From Mesorhizobium sp. M1C.F.Ca.ET.210.01.1.1 (GTDB taxonomy: Bacteria > Pseudomonadota > Alphaproteobacteria > Rhizobiales > Rhizobiaceae), in NCBI RefSeq assembly GCF_004791585.1, contig NZ_SRUU01000028.1:28913-92912 (forward strand): DNA of 64,000 bases. The letters are read 5' to 3'. This document shows, piece after piece, positions 63,900-64,000 of the stretch. Both the position numbers and the translations under genes were made by a program. Each line of letters begins with the position of its first letter. The first letter of the stretch is position 1. The notes below the pieces were generated by a model. The model was not told the origin of the DNA. It ran no database searches and saw only the letters and a program-made list of their open reading frames with translations.

Positions 63900-64000
63900 T
63901 CAGGCTGCGGAGCGGCTGCTGACGATGTTGGGCAGGTATGGGACGTGAGGGGCGTTGGTGATTTCGAGGCGGGCGCCGAGGTAGTCCCAGAAGGAAAGCC
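63900..64000 (-). CDS. C-terminal fragment of an unidentified (possibly transposase) protein
   Basis: The last 32 codons of a minus-strand frame that runs out of the window. The encoded tail includes LSFWDYLGARLEITN and VPYLPNIVSSRSAA, followed by TGA at 63900-63902. The SFWDYLGARL pattern reminds me of C-terminal tails of some transposases, but I cannot name the family. It lies 24 bases beyond the point where the RIME-like copy D breaks off; TAAGAGGGGCAAAAG in between could be an element's terminal repeat. The rest of the gene must be read beyond the window. Confidence 0.4.
   Translation of the reverse strand, partial: LSFWDYLGARLEITNAPHVPYLPNIVSSRSAA

Overview
This is a GC-rich bacterial chromosomal segment. 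Its gene content points to an alphaproteobacterium of the order Rhizobiales, most likely Mesorhizobium or a close relative. The signs are a CpdR-type single-domain response regulator, a DUF992 protein, sarcosine oxidase soxBDAG, an Hsp20 gene with a ROSE-like leader, RIME-like intergenic palindromes, and dense ABC-transporter and catabolic operons. The assignment rests on family recognition, not on a database search.

Layout. 1-6.7 kb holds housekeeping and small genes: the 3' part of coaBC, a VOC protein, an MFS exporter, a DUF992 protein, a TPR lipoprotein, rpsU, a SET protein, an SDR and a DUF2568 protein. 6.85-12.06 kb is soxBDAG, which demethylates sarcosine. 12.1-13.8 kb carries two small proteins, a TetR regulator and three RIME-like repeats. 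13.8-19.4 kb is an acyl-CoA-type catabolic group: a frameshifted SDR, an APH-like kinase, a MaoC hydratase, an SDR, and a divergent acyl-CoA dehydrogenase plus MDR reductase. 19.4-27.0 kb has an RpiR regulator divergent from an amidohydrolase, APC permease, glutamine-synthetase-like ligase, aldehyde dehydrogenase and Fe-alcohol dehydrogenase. This set has the logic of the Puu gamma-glutamylation pathway, rebuilt for an amino alcohol. 27.2-31.2 kb is a four-gene ABC importer behind a PHO-box-like site.

31.3-34.7 kb holds an antiporter, an EEP-family protein and an EamA transporter. 34.75-49.43 kb is a 13-gene minus-strand operon: LacI regulator, Gfo/Idh oxidoreductase, CoA-transferase, crotonase, aldehyde dehydrogenase, CUT1 sugar ABC importer, two GMC oxidoreductases, an SDR and a Dabb protein. 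It is divergent from a DUF993 gene across two near-identical LacI-type operators. It looks like a complete import, oxidation and CoA-degradation route for an unidentified carbohydrate-like substrate.

50.8-57.0 kb has a Cys-rich lipoprotein, tRNA-Val(GAC), cpdR, a second N-formylglutamate amidohydrolase, a hisN-type phosphatase, a lysophospholipase-like hydrolase, hsp20 with an RpoH-like promoter and ROSE-like leader, and a threonine aldolase. 57.5-63.8 kb is gltBD. The window ends in a half-copy of the RIME-like repeat that breaks off next to a partial minus-strand ORF, probably a mobile-element end.

The most interesting candidates are the amino-alcohol gamma-glutamylation operon (20.4-27.0 kb), the LacI/DUF993/GMC/CoA-transferase system (34.7-50.8 kb), and the kinase plus acyl-CoA dehydrogenase group (13.8-19.4 kb). 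Functions of all three are inferred from domain logic.
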